Shown: positions 1 to 10,570 of the stretch, piece by piece
Layout: every line of letters starts with the position of its first letter
How positions within the stretch are numbered: the stretch's first letter is position 1
Assembly: GCF_900890705.1 (NCBI RefSeq)
Contig: NZ_CAAHFH010000001.1
Coordinates: 2,790,001-2,854,000 of the forward strand
Reading direction: 5' to 3'
DNA length: 64,000 nt
Source: Pontiella sulfatireligans
Lineage (GTDB): Bacteria; Verrucomicrobiota; Kiritimatiellia; Kiritimatiellales; Pontiellaceae
Made by a program: the position numbers and the translations under genes
Notes under the pieces: generated by a model
The model's input: only the letters and a program-made list of their open reading frames with translations
Databases searched by the model: none
What the model was told of the DNA's origin: nothing

Positions 1-66
1 AATCTTGGCTAGGTTTTCGGGCGATTCGAACGCGTTTTGCTTAAGCAGGTTGAGCAGTTCATTCAT
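1..66 (-). CDS. N-terminal fragment of an Lrp/AsnC-family transcriptional regulator
   Basis: Twenty-two codons are visible before the gene leaves the window at its left edge. The peptide begins MNELLNLLKQNAFESPENLA, which matches the usual start of Lrp/AsnC proteins: a short helix, then a 'spe-(E/N)-(L/I)-A' segment opening the winged helix-turn-helix. An AAGGGG ribosome site lies about five bases upstream of the ATG at 64-66. These regulators bind amino acids and control amino-acid metabolism genes. The family call rests on the first 22 residues only. Confidence 0.55.
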   Translation of the reverse strand, partial: MNELLNLLKQNAFESPENLAKI

Positions 67-133
67 GACGACCCCTTCATGTTTAGAATTAAAAAAATCG
101 GGAGAGCTTAACGGTTTGCGGCCTTGCGACCAA

Positions 134-164
134 ACAAAAAAAACGCCCCGGAAAGCGGGGCGTT
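134..164 (-). terminator. Rho-independent terminator of the porin gene
   Basis: An 8-bp stem (142-149 with 157-164) closes a GGAAAGC loop. Read on the minus strand it is followed by a run of about nine T, directly downstream of the porin stop at 187. Confidence 0.85.
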
Positions 165-186
165 GGCTTTCGCTTTTGAGCTTCGA

Positions 187-996
187 TTAGAAGCTGTAAG
201 CCAGGTTGACGCCGCCCCAGACCTTGTCTTTGGCTTCGTAGTTGTCGTTCGCCGCATCACGAACGGAACCGCCTTCGAGCATGGTGTAGGTCAGGTTGAC
301 CGATGCTGTCAGGTTTTCCGCGAGTTCGTAGCTGGCATTGCAGTAGAAGTTATAGTCGTTAATGCCCTTGTCTGCACCCTTGCCGTCTTCATTGGTCCAG
401 TAGTAGCTGTTGTAAGAGCTGTCGCCGTAACCCATAGAGAAACCAGCTTCAACAGCAAAGTAGTCGCTGATCTGGAAAGGAGCAACGATATCAAACAGGG
501 CATAAATGCCGTCTGCTTCATCGATGTCGCCAAAGATGGTGAACGACGGAACGACGTAGTCTTTCCAGCTCAGAATCGTTGCCGTCCCAAACAGCTCAGT
601 CGTGCTGTCGCCATCGGAGTTCGGGAAGTTGTAGTTGATCAAGCCAATGTCGAACGCCATTTCGTTGATGTCGATCGGCAGGGTGTAGGCCAGCGAGAAG
701 TCGATTTCAGAAAAATCGCCGTTGTTGTCGGTATTGTTGTGCCCGATGTCGTAGTTGCCCCAGATGTTCAGGCTGACGCCATGATCCGAAACCGAAATCT
801 GCGGTTGGATAACCATATCGTTGTTGTATACCTGTCCACGCCAAACATAGGAGGACATCACTGCCACTTCTGCCGTCACGTGTGTTTCCACGGGTTCCAC
901 CACGACCGACTGGTCAATGATAACCACATCATCCTGAGCACCTGCAAATCCAGCGGCGAAAACCGCTGCCAAACCAATAGTCATCATCTTCTTCAT
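187..996 (-). CDS. Outer-membrane beta-barrel protein (TorF-like putative porin)
   Basis: A 269-residue protein with a clear signal peptide (MKKMMTIGL..., likely cut after the alanine near residue 20) and alternating hydrophobic/polar strands ending in a C-terminal phenylalanine (...NLAYSF), the signature recognised by the Bam machinery. The segment around residues 47-60 (SSYVWRGQVYNNDMVIQP) is shared with the second porin of this window at 19699-20505 (SAYVFRGVTFNDGFVIQP), so the two are paralogues. The ATG at 996 was chosen over an upstream start at 1050 because an AGGAA site precedes it and the signal peptide begins there. Substrate unknown; a diffusion channel in the outer membrane is the likely role. 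Confidence 0.7.
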   Translation of the reverse strand: MKKMMTIGLAAVFAAGFAGAQDDVVIIDQSVVVEPVETHVTAEVAVMSSYVWRGQVYNNDMVIQPQISVSDHGVSLNIWGNYDIGHNNTDNNGDFSEIDFSLAYTLPIDINEMAFDIGLINYNFPNSDGDSTTELFGTATILSWKDYVVPSFTIFGDIDEADGIYALFDIVAPFQISDYFAVEAGFSMGYGDSSYNSYYWTNEDGKGADKGINDYNFYCNASYELAENLTASVNLTYTMLEGGSVRDAANDNYEAKDKVWGGVNLAYSF

Positions 997-1244
997 CCGA
1001 GCATTCCTCACTGTTATCGGTGTTTCACAACAAACCAGCACCACGCTCATCGCAGCACCGGATTAAAACATGCGCTAAAGATTGCACTTGGCCCTATGGG
1101 TTGCAACCCCTTTTTCCGGCAATGTTTCCTTTGGTTCATGACCCAGCACAAACGGGCAGCCCTTAACCGGATGGCTCAGCGGCCACTGCATGTTTCCGGC
1201 CGAATTGGCTTTTCAAAACCGCGCGATAGCCCAATAAAAGCGCC

Positions 1245-3149
1245 GTGAAAAATGACCAATCCAAGTGGACGGTCGAGCAATCGGCCGATATGTACGGAAT
1301 CAACAACTGGGGCGCAGGCTATTTCAGCGTATCGGATTCCGGCGAGGTGATCGTGCATCCGCACGCAAACGGAACGGGCGTGAGCCTGCGCAAGATCGTC
1401 GACGGCCTGATTGACCGCGGGCTGAACATGCCCGTGCTGCTCCGCTTTTCCGACATTCTCGACTCGCGCATCAAACAGTTGCACGAAAGCTTCGCGCAGG
1501 CCATCGCGCAGTTTGAATACAAGGGCCACTACCGGGGCGTCTACCCGATCAAGGTCAACCAGCAGCAGCAAGTGCTCGAAGAGATCGCCGAGTTCGGCGC
1601 TCGCTACCGCCATGGCTTCGAAGCCGGCAGCAAGGCCGAGCTGATCGCCGCCGTCTCCTTCATGAAAAACTCCGAGGCCTACCTCGTCTGCAACGGATAC
1701 AAGGATGCCGAATTTGTCGACTTGGGTCTGCTGGCCCGCAAAATGGGCATCCAAAGCGTGTTCGTGGTCGAGAGCCCGTCCGAGCTGGAGCTGATCATCG
1801 AGCGCTCAAAAGCGCTGGAAATTGAGCCCATCATTGGCGTGCGCCTCAAACTATCCACCCAGGCGTCCGGACACTGGAACCATTCCGGCGGTGAGCGCAG
1901 CGTATTCGGTCTGAACCCCTCGCAGGTCTGCGATTTGGTCGACCGGCTGCGGGAAGCGGAAATGCTCGACTGCCTTCAACTGCTGCACTACCACGTCGGC
2001 TCGCAAATCCCCAATATCCGAGGCATCCGCGAAGCGGTGGTTGAGGCGTGCCGCGTCTACACCGGCCTCGTGCACGAAGGCGCGCCGATGGGCATTCTCG
2101 ACCTTGGAGGCGGATTGGCGGTCGACTACGACGGCTCGCACGCCGACACCGCTACCAGCCGAAACTACGGCCTCGACGAGTATTGCGCGGCGATTATCGA
2201 AAACATGGTCAGCACGCTGAACGAAGCGGAGATCCCCCACCCCGACATCATCACCGAATCCGGACGCGCCATCGTGGCCTACTATTCGGTGCTGCTCTTC
2301 AACATTCTCGACGAAAGCCGCTTCGAAATCCAAGAACTGCCCAAACAGCTCGGCGACGATGCCAACGAACTGCTCGTCAACCTGATGGAGGTCGTCCGTG
2401 TGCTCGAAACCAAGAACGCCCAGGAATGCTACCACGACGCCTTCTACTACCGCGACGAAATCCACCAGCGCTTCAAGCACGGCACCATGACGTTGCGCGA
2501 GCGGGCCATGGCCGGCGAAATCTTTTGGCACATCGTCACCCGCATCTCGAAACTGACGAAGGAAATGGAGTTTGTTCCGGATGAGCTGCAAAAACTGCCA
2601 TCCATGCTGGCCGACATCTACTACGGAAACTTCAGCCTGTTCCAATCGTTGCCGGATGTATGGGCCATCGACCAGCTCTTTCCGATCATGCCCATCCACC
2701 GGCTCGAGGAAAAACCCTCCCGCGAGGTGGTGCTGGCCGATATCACTTGCGACTGCGATGGGAAAGTCGACCGCTTTGTTGGGCAGTACACGACGAGCGA
2801 CACGCTGCCGCTGCACAACCTGACCGACGAAGAATACTATCTCGGCGTCTTTTTGGTCGGCGCCTATCAGGAAACGCTCGGCGACCTGCACAACCTGTTG
2901 GGCGACACCAACGTGGCGACGGTTGAAGTTGGGCGCGACGGCCATCTGCGGTATACGCGGGAAATCGAGGGCGACTCGGTGGCCGATGTGCTTTCCTATG
3001 TGGAATACGACCCCAAGCGCGTCATTCGGAGCATCCGCAAACAGGCCGAAGAAGCCGTTCGCACCGATTCCATCACCGCCCGCGACCGGCGCCGGATCAT
3101 GGAAGCCTTCGAAAACGGCATGCGCGGCTACACCTACTTTGAACGGTAG
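1245..3149 (+). CDS. speA: Biosynthetic arginine decarboxylase
   Basis: A 634-residue PLP enzyme converting arginine to agmatine, the first step of putrescine and spermidine synthesis. The PLP lysine lies in YPIKVNQ (K103); HVGSQI occurs near residue 250, the glycine-rich phosphate-binding DLGGG shortly after, ESGRA near 340, and the cysteine motif ITCDCDG near 500, all as in fold-III SpeA proteins, with the usual length. The start is GTG; no strong ribosome site is visible, and the N-terminus (WTVEQSADMYGINNWG) aligns with the family. It stands alone on the plus strand. The later polyamine genes are at 17245-19641. Confidence 0.95.
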   Translation: MKNDQSKWTVEQSADMYGINNWGAGYFSVSDSGEVIVHPHANGTGVSLRKIVDGLIDRGLNMPVLLRFSDILDSRIKQLHESFAQAIAQFEYKGHYRGVYPIKVNQQQQVLEEIAEFGARYRHGFEAGSKAELIAAVSFMKNSEAYLVCNGYKDAEFVDLGLLARKMGIQSVFVVESPSELELIIERSKALEIEPIIGVRLKLSTQASGHWNHSGGERSVFGLNPSQVCDLVDRLREAEMLDCLQLLHYHVGSQIPNIRGIREAVVEACRVYTGLVHEGAPMGILDLGGGLAVDYDGSHADTATSRNYGLDEYCAAIIENMVSTLNEAEIPHPDIITESGRAIVAYYSVLLFNILDESRFEIQELPKQLGDDANELLVNLMEVVRVLETKNAQECYHDAFYYRDEIHQRFKHGTMTLRERAMAGEIFWHIVTRISKLTKEMEFVPDELQKLPSMLADIYYGNFSLFQSLPDVWAIDQLFPIMPIHRLEEKPSREVVLADITCDCDGKVDRFVGQYTTSDTLPLHNLTDEEYYLGVFLVGAYQETLGDLHNLLGDTNVATVEVGRDGHLRYTREIEGDSVADVLSYVEYDPKRVIRSIRKQAEEAVRTDSITARDRRRIMEAFENGMRGYTYFER

Positions 3150-3152
3150 CCG

Positions 3153-3821
3153 CTAAGCCGGTTCGTCAAGGTTTCCGGAATTCGCCTTGACGGCGCGGTA
3201 GGCGCCCCATATGGCTGCGATCAGCAGGAACGGAACTGCTGTCTCGAGCGATTCTTCCAACACCTTGGCCAGCTCTTTGATCTGGTCCGTGGGCATAATC
3301 CCCAACGGCTTCAACTTGCGGGGCAGCCCGTCGATCGATTTGGCAAAAACCATCAGGCCAAGCGCAAAAAAGACGGTCAACGCAGACGGATCCAGTTTTT
3401 TGAGCCCGCTCAGAAAAGGCCGGAAATAGGTTTTAATCACAAAGAACAGGCAAACGAGCAGCGCCACGGTGATCAGCAAACCCATGATTTTTTCCGGTAG
3501 CAGCACCTCGGCACTGGAATAAAACCGGCTTTTAAAAATGCCCATCGAGGTAAAGCGCTTGTCAAAATCCATTTCCCGGAAACCAAAGCACAGCAACATG
3601 ATGCACAAGCTCCAGCCCGCCGGATTTTTCTGCTTTACAAGGAGAAACAGCAACAGGCCGAAAGCGACAAAATAGCCAACGGCGGACATTGTCTCGATCA
3701 GGCCCGACTCTTTAAAAATGGCGGCGCGGGTTTCGGGACCGACCTGCGAGGAAACTCCAACGAGGATCGCAAACCCCACCAGCACAAGACTCCAAATAAA
3801 AACAAACGGGCTGAACTTCAT
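3153..3821 (-). CDS. Multi-pass membrane protein of unknown function
   Basis: 222 residues with about six hydrophobic segments (roughly 5-25, 45-63, 70-82, 110-130, 148-163 and 195-210). No catalytic motif is evident. A GGAGG ribosome site stands about six bases before the ATG. It converges with speA, the two stop codons being only a few bases apart, and lies downstream of smpB on the same strand with an 87-base gap, so co-transcription with smpB is possible. I do not recognise the family. Confidence 0.6.
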   Translation of the reverse strand: MKFSPFVFIWSLVLVGFAILVGVSSQVGPETRAAIFKESGLIETMSAVGYFVAFGLLLFLLVKQKNPAGWSLCIMLLCFGFREMDFDKRFTSMGIFKSRFYSSAEVLLPEKIMGLLITVALLVCLFFVIKTYFRPFLSGLKKLDPSALTVFFALGLMVFAKSIDGLPRKLKPLGIMPTDQIKELAKVLEESLETAVPFLLIAAIWGAYRAVKANSGNLDEPA

Positions 3822-3908
3822 TTAAACCTCCAAAAACCAATGTATATCCAACTTTCACAAAGCAACTCAAGAACCTTTCCCACGCGCGCCGTCAAGACAA
3901 GCGCCGGC

Positions 3909-4403
3909 CTAGCGGTCGTTGTGGTTGCGTATGGCACGCTGAGTGTCGCGGTCCGATTCACGCTTTTTGATCGTATCGCGCTTATCCACCACGTTCTTGC
4001 CCTTCGCCAAGCCAATCTTGATCTTCACCTTGCCGCGCACGAGATAAATCTTCAGGGGGACAATGGTAAGGCCTTTTTCACGGGACTTGCTGAAGAGGCG
4101 GTCGATTTCCTTGCGGTGGAGCAACAGCTTGCGCTCGCGCGTCTGGTTGTGATTGAAAATATTACCATGGTCGTAGGGCTGGATGGTGCAGCCGACCAGC
4201 CAGACCTCCAAGTGGTCGTCGACATGGACATACCCTTCCTGAATGCTGGCATGCCCCTGCTTGACCGACTTCACCTCGGTGCCCGTCAGCATAATCCCGG
4301 CCTCGATGTTTTCCAATATCTGGAAATCACGCAACGCCTTGCGGTTGGTGGCCAGCACCCCCGCTCCAGGAGCGTTCTTTTTCTTTTTGTTTTTTCCAGC
4401 CAT
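3909..4403 (-). CDS. smpB: SsrA-binding protein (tmRNA partner)
   Basis: 164-residue basic protein with the SmpB beta-barrel hallmarks: ATNRKALRDFQILENIEAGI, the TGTEVKSVKQG motif, the HVDDHLEVWLVG strand, and the lysine-rich C-terminal tail (GLAKGKNVVDKRDTIKKR) that enters the ribosomal mRNA channel. It rescues stalled ribosomes with tmRNA during trans-translation. The lysine-rich N-terminal dozen residues are typical. No tmRNA gene was seen next to it. It follows rpoZ on the minus strand across a repeat-rich gap. Confidence 0.95.
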   Translation of the reverse strand: MAGKNKKKKNAPGAGVLATNRKALRDFQILENIEAGIMLTGTEVKSVKQGHASIQEGYVHVDDHLEVWLVGCTIQPYDHGNIFNHNQTRERKLLLHRKEIDRLFSKSREKGLTIVPLKIYLVRGKVKIKIGLAKGKNVVDKRDTIKKRESDRDTQRAIRNHNDR

Positions 4404-4432
4404 GATGGGGAAAATCCTAATTTCAAAAGTCT

Positions 4433-4534
4433 AAATTCTAAACAAATGAAGAACCCTGAAAAGGAAAAAGCCCAAAACCCGCAAGTTTTGAGCCTCTGCT
4501 TATTCGAATTTGTTTAGAATTTATAAATTCGAAT
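4433..4534. repeat. AT-rich inverted repeats between rpoZ and smpB
   Basis: Two nested inverted repeats are visible. AAATTCTAAACAAAT at 4433-4447 is the exact reverse complement of 4508-4522, about 60 bases apart, and ATTCGAATTT at 4502-4511 pairs with 4525-4534. A smaller GC-rich arm (around 4470-4495) sits between them. The minus-strand transcript leaving rpoZ could fold here, but no clean T-run follows, so it is better described as a dispersed palindrome than a proven terminator. Confidence 0.6.
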
Positions 4535-4549
4535 TTAGAGTTTCCTCCC

Positions 4550-4804
4550 TTAAAGGAGGATTGAAGCATCAAAATCGAGTCCGGGCGCCTCCGCCTCTTC
4601 CTGTGAAAATGCCAGTTCCGCAGTCAGCAGGCCATTGGCAATCTCCTTGAGCACAACATCGTGGTTATCCTGCTCCGGATAGTCTTTCTTGACCATTGGA
4701 CGAGCGCCGCTGTTGAGCTGACGAGTACGATAGGAGATCAGGTTCACCAACACAGGGATGTTAGTAACCTTCTCTTCCGCAATGCTCAAATATTCCATAT
4801 TCAT
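4550..4804 (-). CDS. rpoZ: RNA polymerase omega subunit
   Basis: 84 residues. The segment IPVLVNLISYRTRQLNSGAR followed by PMV and the ALKEIA-like VLKEIANGLLTAEL match the RpoZ/omega family, which wraps the C-terminus of beta-prime and helps assemble RNA polymerase. The ATG at 4804 was preferred to the one at 4858 because GGAG lies eight bases before it and the extra 18 residues do not look like omega. It lies between groEL and smpB on the same strand. Confidence 0.8.
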   Translation of the reverse strand: MNMEYLSIAEEKVTNIPVLVNLISYRTRQLNSGARPMVKKDYPEQDNHDVVLKEIANGLLTAELAFSQEEAEAPGLDFDASILL

Positions 4805-4924
4805 ATAGTATGCTCCGCGCAAGTGCCTTGCTTTATTCTGTTTGTACAGAATCTTCATAAACGTAAAAAAATCGGCGCGCAGTATAGCATTAGGCCTCTA
4901 GGCGTCAAATGCCATTTGCAACAA

Positions 4925-4951
4925 AATCCGCCCCCGTTTGGGGGACGGATT
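4925..4951 (-). terminator. Terminator downstream of groEL
   Basis: Stem of AATCCG-CCCCC with GGGGG-A-CGGATT around a GTTT loop. On the minus strand it is followed by TTTTGTTG. It lies about 75 bases beyond the groEL stop, just past a dispersed palindrome. Confidence 0.75.
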
Positions 4952-4959
4952 GAAGTCTT

Positions 4960-5016
4960 TTGGAGTGCGGAGGCTTGACGCCGCTTTAAAAGCGCTGTCG
5001 AGCCAGCGCACTCCAA
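4960..5016. repeat. Dispersed palindrome with TTGGAGTGCG ends
   Basis: Ends are perfect inverted copies (TTGGAGTGCG at 4960-4969, CGCACTCCAA at 5007-5016) with further internal pairing around GCCGCTTTAAAAGCGCTG. Size and build resemble bacterial REP/BIME elements. Only one copy is seen here, so calling it a genome-wide family is inference. Confidence 0.55.
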
Positions 5017-5023
5017 GGCATTG

Positions 5024-6670
<1,647 letters not shown>

Positions 6671-6680
6671 TTAAATCCGG

Positions 6681-6968
6681 TTAGCCAATGATCGCGAGGA
6701 TATCTTCTTCGCGCATGATTTGGTATTCTTTGCCGTCAACCTTGACTTCGGTGCCGCCGTATTTCGGCATCAGCACGAGGTCGCCCTTCTTGACGTTGAA
6801 CGGAATTTTCTTCCCGTCTTTATCGATTTTTCCGGTGCCGACGGCAATCACAACACCTTCCTGCGGCTTTTCCTTGGCCGACTCGGGAATAATGATTCCG
6901 CCTTTTGCAACTTCGCCTTCTTTCACTGGTTCAACCAGCACGCGTTCACCCAATGGTTTAATCTTCAT
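6681..6968 (-). CDS. groES: 10-kDa co-chaperonin GroES
   Basis: 95 residues. [19 protein letters not shown], the mobile loop with [16 protein letters not shown] and the [20 protein letters not shown] segment are diagnostic. A strong AAGGAGA site lies upstream of the ATG. It caps the GroEL ring. The 119-base gap to dnaK contains short palindromic TTCGAAATTCG-type repeats and no recognised heat-shock operator, so its regulation cannot be read from the sequence. Confidence 0.98.
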   Translation of the reverse strand: MKIKPLGERVLVEPVKEGEVAKGGIIIPESAKEKPQEGVVIAVGTGKIDKDGKKIPFNVKKGDLVLMPKYGGTEVKVDGKEYQIMREEDILAIIG

Positions 6969-7087
6969 GGATATGTCTCTCCTTGGTTATGTTTTCAATC
7001 TTATGAATTACGAATAGTGAACAAGGAAGGCCGATTTAAGAAGGTTCACTTCGAAATTCGATATTCCCTGTTCGAGATTCTGCGGTT

Positions 7088-9022
7088 CTATTTCTTCTTC
7101 TCGTCTTCGTCGACCATTTCAAAATCAGCCTCTTCAACGTCGGACGCCGGCTTTTCGCCGGCACCGGCGTCGTCGCCCATGTCCGCGCCCGGAGCGCCTT
7201 CGGCCCCTGGCTGCGCTTGGGAATACATTTCCGTCGCAGCGGCCTGCATCTTTTCGTTCAGCACGTCGAGCGTCGTCTTCATGGCTTCATAGTCTTCGGC
7301 TTCGATCGCCTTTTTAACAGGCTCGATGGCGGCTTCGACTTCGGCCCTCTGCTCGGCAGAAACCTTGTCCTCGTTTTCCTTTAAGAATTTTTCCGTCTGG
7401 AACACGGTGGAGTCCGCCTGATTCTTCAGATCGATCTTTTCCTTCAGCTTTTCATCTTCAGCCGCATGCGCTTCCGCATCCTTCATCATCGCATCGATCT
7501 CTTCGTCGGACAGGCCGCTCGAATTGGTGATCGTGATGTGCTGCTCCTTGCCGGTGCCCAGATCCTTGGCGTTCACCTTAACAATGCCGTTGGCATCGAT
7601 GTCAAAGGTCACTTCAATCTGCGGCGTACCACGCGGCGCCGGCGGAATGCCGTCGAGGTTGAAACTGCCGATCGTCTTGTTGGCGTTGGCCATCTTGCGC
7701 TCGCCCTGCAGCACCTTGATTTCCACTGCCGGCTGGTTCTCCGCCGCGGTGGAGAAAATTTCGCTCTTCTTCGCCGGGATAGTGGTGTTGCGCTCGATCA
7801 ACGGCGTGGAAATGCCGCCCATGGTTTCAATGCCGAGGGTCAGCGGAGTAACATCGAGCAGAAGCACGTCCTTCACTTCGCCCTTCAAAACGCCGCCCTG
7901 AATCGAGGCGCCGATGGAAACCACTTCGTCCGGATTAACGCCTTTATGCGGCTCCTGGTTGAAGATTTCCTTCACGGAATTCTGCACCTTCGGCATGCGG
8001 GTCGAACCGCCGACGAGAATCACTTCGTTGATTTCGGAAGCGCTCAGTCCAGAATCCTTCAGGCAAGTGCGCACGGGCTGGATCGCCTTGGTAATCAGGT
8101 CGTCACAGAGCTCTTCGAGCTTGGCGCGCGTCAACGTCACGTTCAAATGCTTCGGACCGCTGGCGTCCGCCGTGATGAACGGCAGATTGATGTCGGTCGA
8201 CTGCGAGCTGGAAAGTTCGCACTTGGCCTTTTCACCGGCTTCCTTCAAACGTTGCAACACCATCGGATCAGCGGAAAGGTCGACACCCTGCTCAGCCTTA
8301 AAGTCAGCCACGAGCCAGTCGATAATCTTCTGGTCAAAGTCGTCGCCGCCAAGGTGGCCGTCGCCGCTCGTTGCGGTCACTTCAAATACCCCGTCGCCAA
8401 TATCGAGGATCGACACGTCAAACGTGCCGCCACCGAGGTCATAGATCGCAATTTTTTCTTCCGACTTCTTGTCGAGGCCATAAGCCAGCGACGCCGCGGT
8501 CGGCTCGTTAATGATGCGCAGCACTTCAAGGCCGGCAATCTTGCCTGCGTCCTTGGTGGCCTGGCGCTGGGAATCGTTGAAGTAGGCCGGAACCGTGATG
8601 ACCGCCTGCGAGACGGTTTCGCCGAGATAGGCTTCTGCATCGGTTTTCATCTTCTGCAGAATCATCGCCGAGATTTCCGGCGGGCTGTAGACTTTGTCGT
8701 CAATCTTAACGTGCGCATCGCCGTTCTTCGCTTTCACCACGTCGTAGGGAACGAGATGAATTTCGTTTTTAACCTCTTCGAACTTGCGCCCCATGAAGCG
8801 TTTGATCGAAAAGACCGTGTGCTGCGGGTTCGTAACCGCCTGGCGCTTGGCCGCGGTTCCAACCAAGCGCTCGCCGCTCTTGGTGAAGGCAACGATTGAA
8901 GGGGTCGTGCGTCCGCCTTCAGCATTCGGGATTACGGTCGGCTCGCCACCTTCCATCACGGCCATGCACGAGTTGGTGGTACCGAGGTCGATACCCAATA
9001 CTTTAGATCCTGCTGTACTCAT
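7088..9022 (-). CDS. dnaK: Molecular chaperone Hsp70 (DnaK)
   Basis: 644 residues. The ATPase domain starts [20 protein letters not shown], and contains [17 protein letters not shown], the [13 protein letters not shown] phosphate-binding loop and [11 protein letters not shown]; the substrate-binding domain follows ([12 protein letters not shown]), then the helical lid and an acidic C-terminal tail. grpE and dnaJ are not adjacent. It is the first of a minus-strand chaperone run dnaK, groES, groEL. A candidate sigma-54 element and a 6-9-6 inverted repeat lie in its leader. Confidence 0.98.
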   Translation of the reverse strand: MSTAGSKVLGIDLGTTNSCMAVMEGGEPTVIPNAEGGRTTPSIVAFTKSGERLVGTAAKRQAVTNPQHTVFSIKRFMGRKFEEVKNEIHLVPYDVVKAKNGDAHVKIDDKVYSPPEISAMILQKMKTDAEAYLGETVSQAVITVPAYFNDSQRQATKDAGKIAGLEVLRIINEPTAASLAYGLDKKSEEKIAIYDLGGGTFDVSILDIGDGVFEVTATSGDGHLGGDDFDQKIIDWLVADFKAEQGVDLSADPMVLQRLKEAGEKAKCELSSSQSTDINLPFITADASGPKHLNVTLTRAKLEELCDDLITKAIQPVRTCLKDSGLSASEINEVILVGGSTRMPKVQNSVKEIFNQEPHKGVNPDEVVSIGASIQGGVLKGEVKDVLLLDVTPLTLGIETMGGISTPLIERNTTIPAKKSEIFSTAAENQPAVEIKVLQGERKMANANKTIGSFNLDGIPPAPRGTPQIEVTFDIDANGIVKVNAKDLGTGKEQHITITNSSGLSDEEIDAMMKDAEAHAAEDEKLKEKIDLKNQADSTVFQTEKFLKENEDKVSAEQRAEVEAAIEPVKKAIEAEDYEAMKTTLDVLNEKMQAAATEMYSQAQPGAEGAPGADMGDDAGAGEKPASDVEEADFEMVDEDEKKK

Positions 9023-9046
9023 AATTAGTCTCCATTTAAATAAATT

Positions 9047-9088
9047 GGTGTCATTAGCGACGACACCCCTAAAGCACCGACTATGCCA
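9047..9088 (-). promoter_or_regulatory. Candidate dnaK control region: weak sigma-54 match and inverted repeat
   Basis: On the minus strand TGGCATAGTCGGTGCT (9073-9088) has GG and GC at the right -24/-12 distance but a GTGC instead of TTGC. Between it and the gene, GGTGTC and GACACC arms (9047-9052, 9062-9067) are separated by nine bases, the geometry of a dimer operator. Both are weak on their own. Confidence 0.3.
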
Positions 9089-9292
9089 GAGAGCAGATGT
9101 CAGGAGTCAGGAGTCAGGAGTCTTTTACCTGCAACAACTTAAAACTTAACCACCTAAAACTTAACACCATCCGCCCCACGGGCGGACTGCGCCACATGAC
9201 CCACTTCTGGCGCACCGAGCGGCACACATGGGACACGATGACACACCCCGCGTGGTATCGTCCTCCCTCAGGCCGACTGGAAGTCGGCGGTA

Positions 9293-9374
9293 CGTATCGC
9301 AGGTGATTGGGAGCGTAATGACCAATCTTCGCCTGCCCTGTCGCAAAGCCGTATCGCAGGCATCCTGCCTGCCT
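9293..9374 (+). repeat. CGTATCGCAGG repeats at the left edge of the accessory island
   Basis: The 11-mer CGTATCGCAGG occurs at 9293-9303 and 9350-9360; the second continues into a short hairpin (GCAGGCATCCTGCCTGC). An inverted copy is at 11995-12018. The preceding 9095-9290 stretch also holds simple repeats (GTCAGGAGTCAGGAGTCAGGAGTC, then AAAACTTAACC-type units) and a CCGACTGGAAGTCGG hairpin, and no gene. Confidence 0.6.
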
Positions 9375-9397
9375 TGCCAAACGGAAGCCACCCCGTT

Positions 9398-9435
9398 ACT
9401 TATCATTTATATTACACATTGACTTTTTGATAAGT
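9398..9435 (+). promoter_or_regulatory. Probable operator/promoter of the XRE-ImmA gene
   Basis: ACTTATCA (9398-9405) and TGATAAGT (9428-9435) are perfect 8-bp inverted arms 22 bases apart. A TTGACT hexamer lies between them, about 50 bases before the ATG at 9476. Autorepression by the XRE domain encoded directly downstream is the natural reading. Confidence 0.5.
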
Positions 9436-9475
9436 TTTGCCATTCTGCCGTTAACCAAGCGACGAGGAACCCGCC

Positions 9476-10570
9476 ATGAACGACCTAGCGACTAATCTGA
9501 TGAGACTGCGAAAACTGAACAACCTGACCCAGCAGGACGTGGCCAATGCCGCCGGCATTAGCCGCGTTGCCTACCGCAATTTGGAAAAAGGCGATGCCAA
9601 TCCGCGCCAAGGAACCTTGCAAGCACTGGCGAACGCGTTGCAAGCCTCAGTGTTCGACCTGCTCGCCCCCCTGCCCAAACTAAAATCTCTGCGCTACCGC
9701 GCCAACAAAGAAAAGATTAGCGAACAGGAACGCGCCCAAGGCAATCAAGTGGTGGTACGCACTGGAAACTGGCTACAGGACTTCAACGAGCTGGAATCCA
9801 TGCTGAATAATCAACGGGTCGGAAAACTCCGGACCTTTCGCAAAGGAACCAAGCCCGAAACCGCAGCCGCCAAGCTCCGCGCCGAGCTACTGCCCCATGA
9901 TTGCGACTGCCTGCCCGATATCTGCGAGCTGTTGGAAAACGCCGGAGTGAAAATCTTCTTCCTCGATTTCCGCATGTCCGAATGCTCCGGCCTTTCCATC
10001 GGAGCCGCCGACGGCGGCCCCGCCATGGCTATTAACACCGGAAATAAAATGTCGATTGAGCGGCAAATTTTTTCCATTGCCCACGAACTCGGACATCTCG
10101 TGCTCCACCAAGATTCGTACGGAAGGGATTCCTCCAAAATCCCCGACGATCAAGAGCGCGAGGCCGATGCCTTCGCCGCTGCATTCATTATGCCGGTAGA
10201 ACTGTTTGCCAAGGAGTGGAACGAAAACCGCGGCCTGCACTGGATCGATGCCGTACTGAAAACCAAACGGCACTTCAAAGTTAGTTATCAATCCGTCATC
10301 CACCAACTCATCGATATGGGACAGGCCGAGGACAAAGTGGCTTACGGAAAATTTAGACAGGGATACGAAGAGCGCTACGGGAAAAAGCTCCATTGGAAAG
10401 AAGAGCCCCGCCCCCTCGATGCCTTCGACCTGATCGAAGACCGCTTCGCCACCCTCGTCCGCGACGCGCTTGAAAAAGAAATCATCACCGTCAGCCGCGC
10501 TGCCGAAATGCTCGACATCCAAATCGAGGAAATACGCGACCGCCTCAAATCGTGGGAGGCCGTTTCGTGA
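9476..10570 (+). CDS. XRE-family HTH regulator fused to an ImmA/IrrE metallopeptidase
   Basis: 364 residues. Residues 7-62 form a Cro/C1-type helix-turn-helix (LRKLNNLTQQDVANAAGIS... NLEKGDANPRQ). Residues about 165-290 carry the ImmA/IrrE (DUF955) zinc peptidase with HELGH near residue 203 and the downstream EREADAFAAAFIMP helix supplying the third ligand. Such fusions typically cleave or sense a partner repressor and sit in mobile elements or toxin-antitoxin loci. A GAGGA site precedes the ATG. Its stop overlaps the ATG of a 39-codon reading frame (TGATG), and a PIN protein follows, so the three look like one operon. Confidence 0.85.
   Translation: MNDLATNLMRLRKLNNLTQQDVANAAGISRVAYRNLEKGDANPRQGTLQALANALQASVFDLLAPLPKLKSLRYRANKEKISEQERAQGNQVVVRTGNWLQDFNELESMLNNQRVGKLRTFRKGTKPETAAAKLRAELLPHDCDCLPDICELLENAGVKIFFLDFRMSECSGLSIGAADGGPAMAINTGNKMSIERQIFSIAHELGHLVLHQDSYGRDSSKIPDDQEREADAFAAAFIMPVELFAKEWNENRGLHWIDAVLKTKRHFKVSYQSVIHQLIDMGQAEDKVAYGKFRQGYEERYGKKLHWKEEPRPLDAFDLIEDRFATLVRDALEKEIITVSRAAEMLDIQIEEIRDRLKSWEAVS

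Noticed and set aside
1851..2945. A 364-codon minus-strand frame inside speA
   Set aside because: Antisense shadow; SpeA motifs are complete on the plus strand.
7466..8899. A 477-codon plus-strand frame opposite dnaK
   Set aside because: Shadow of a GC-rich, strongly biased gene on the other strand.
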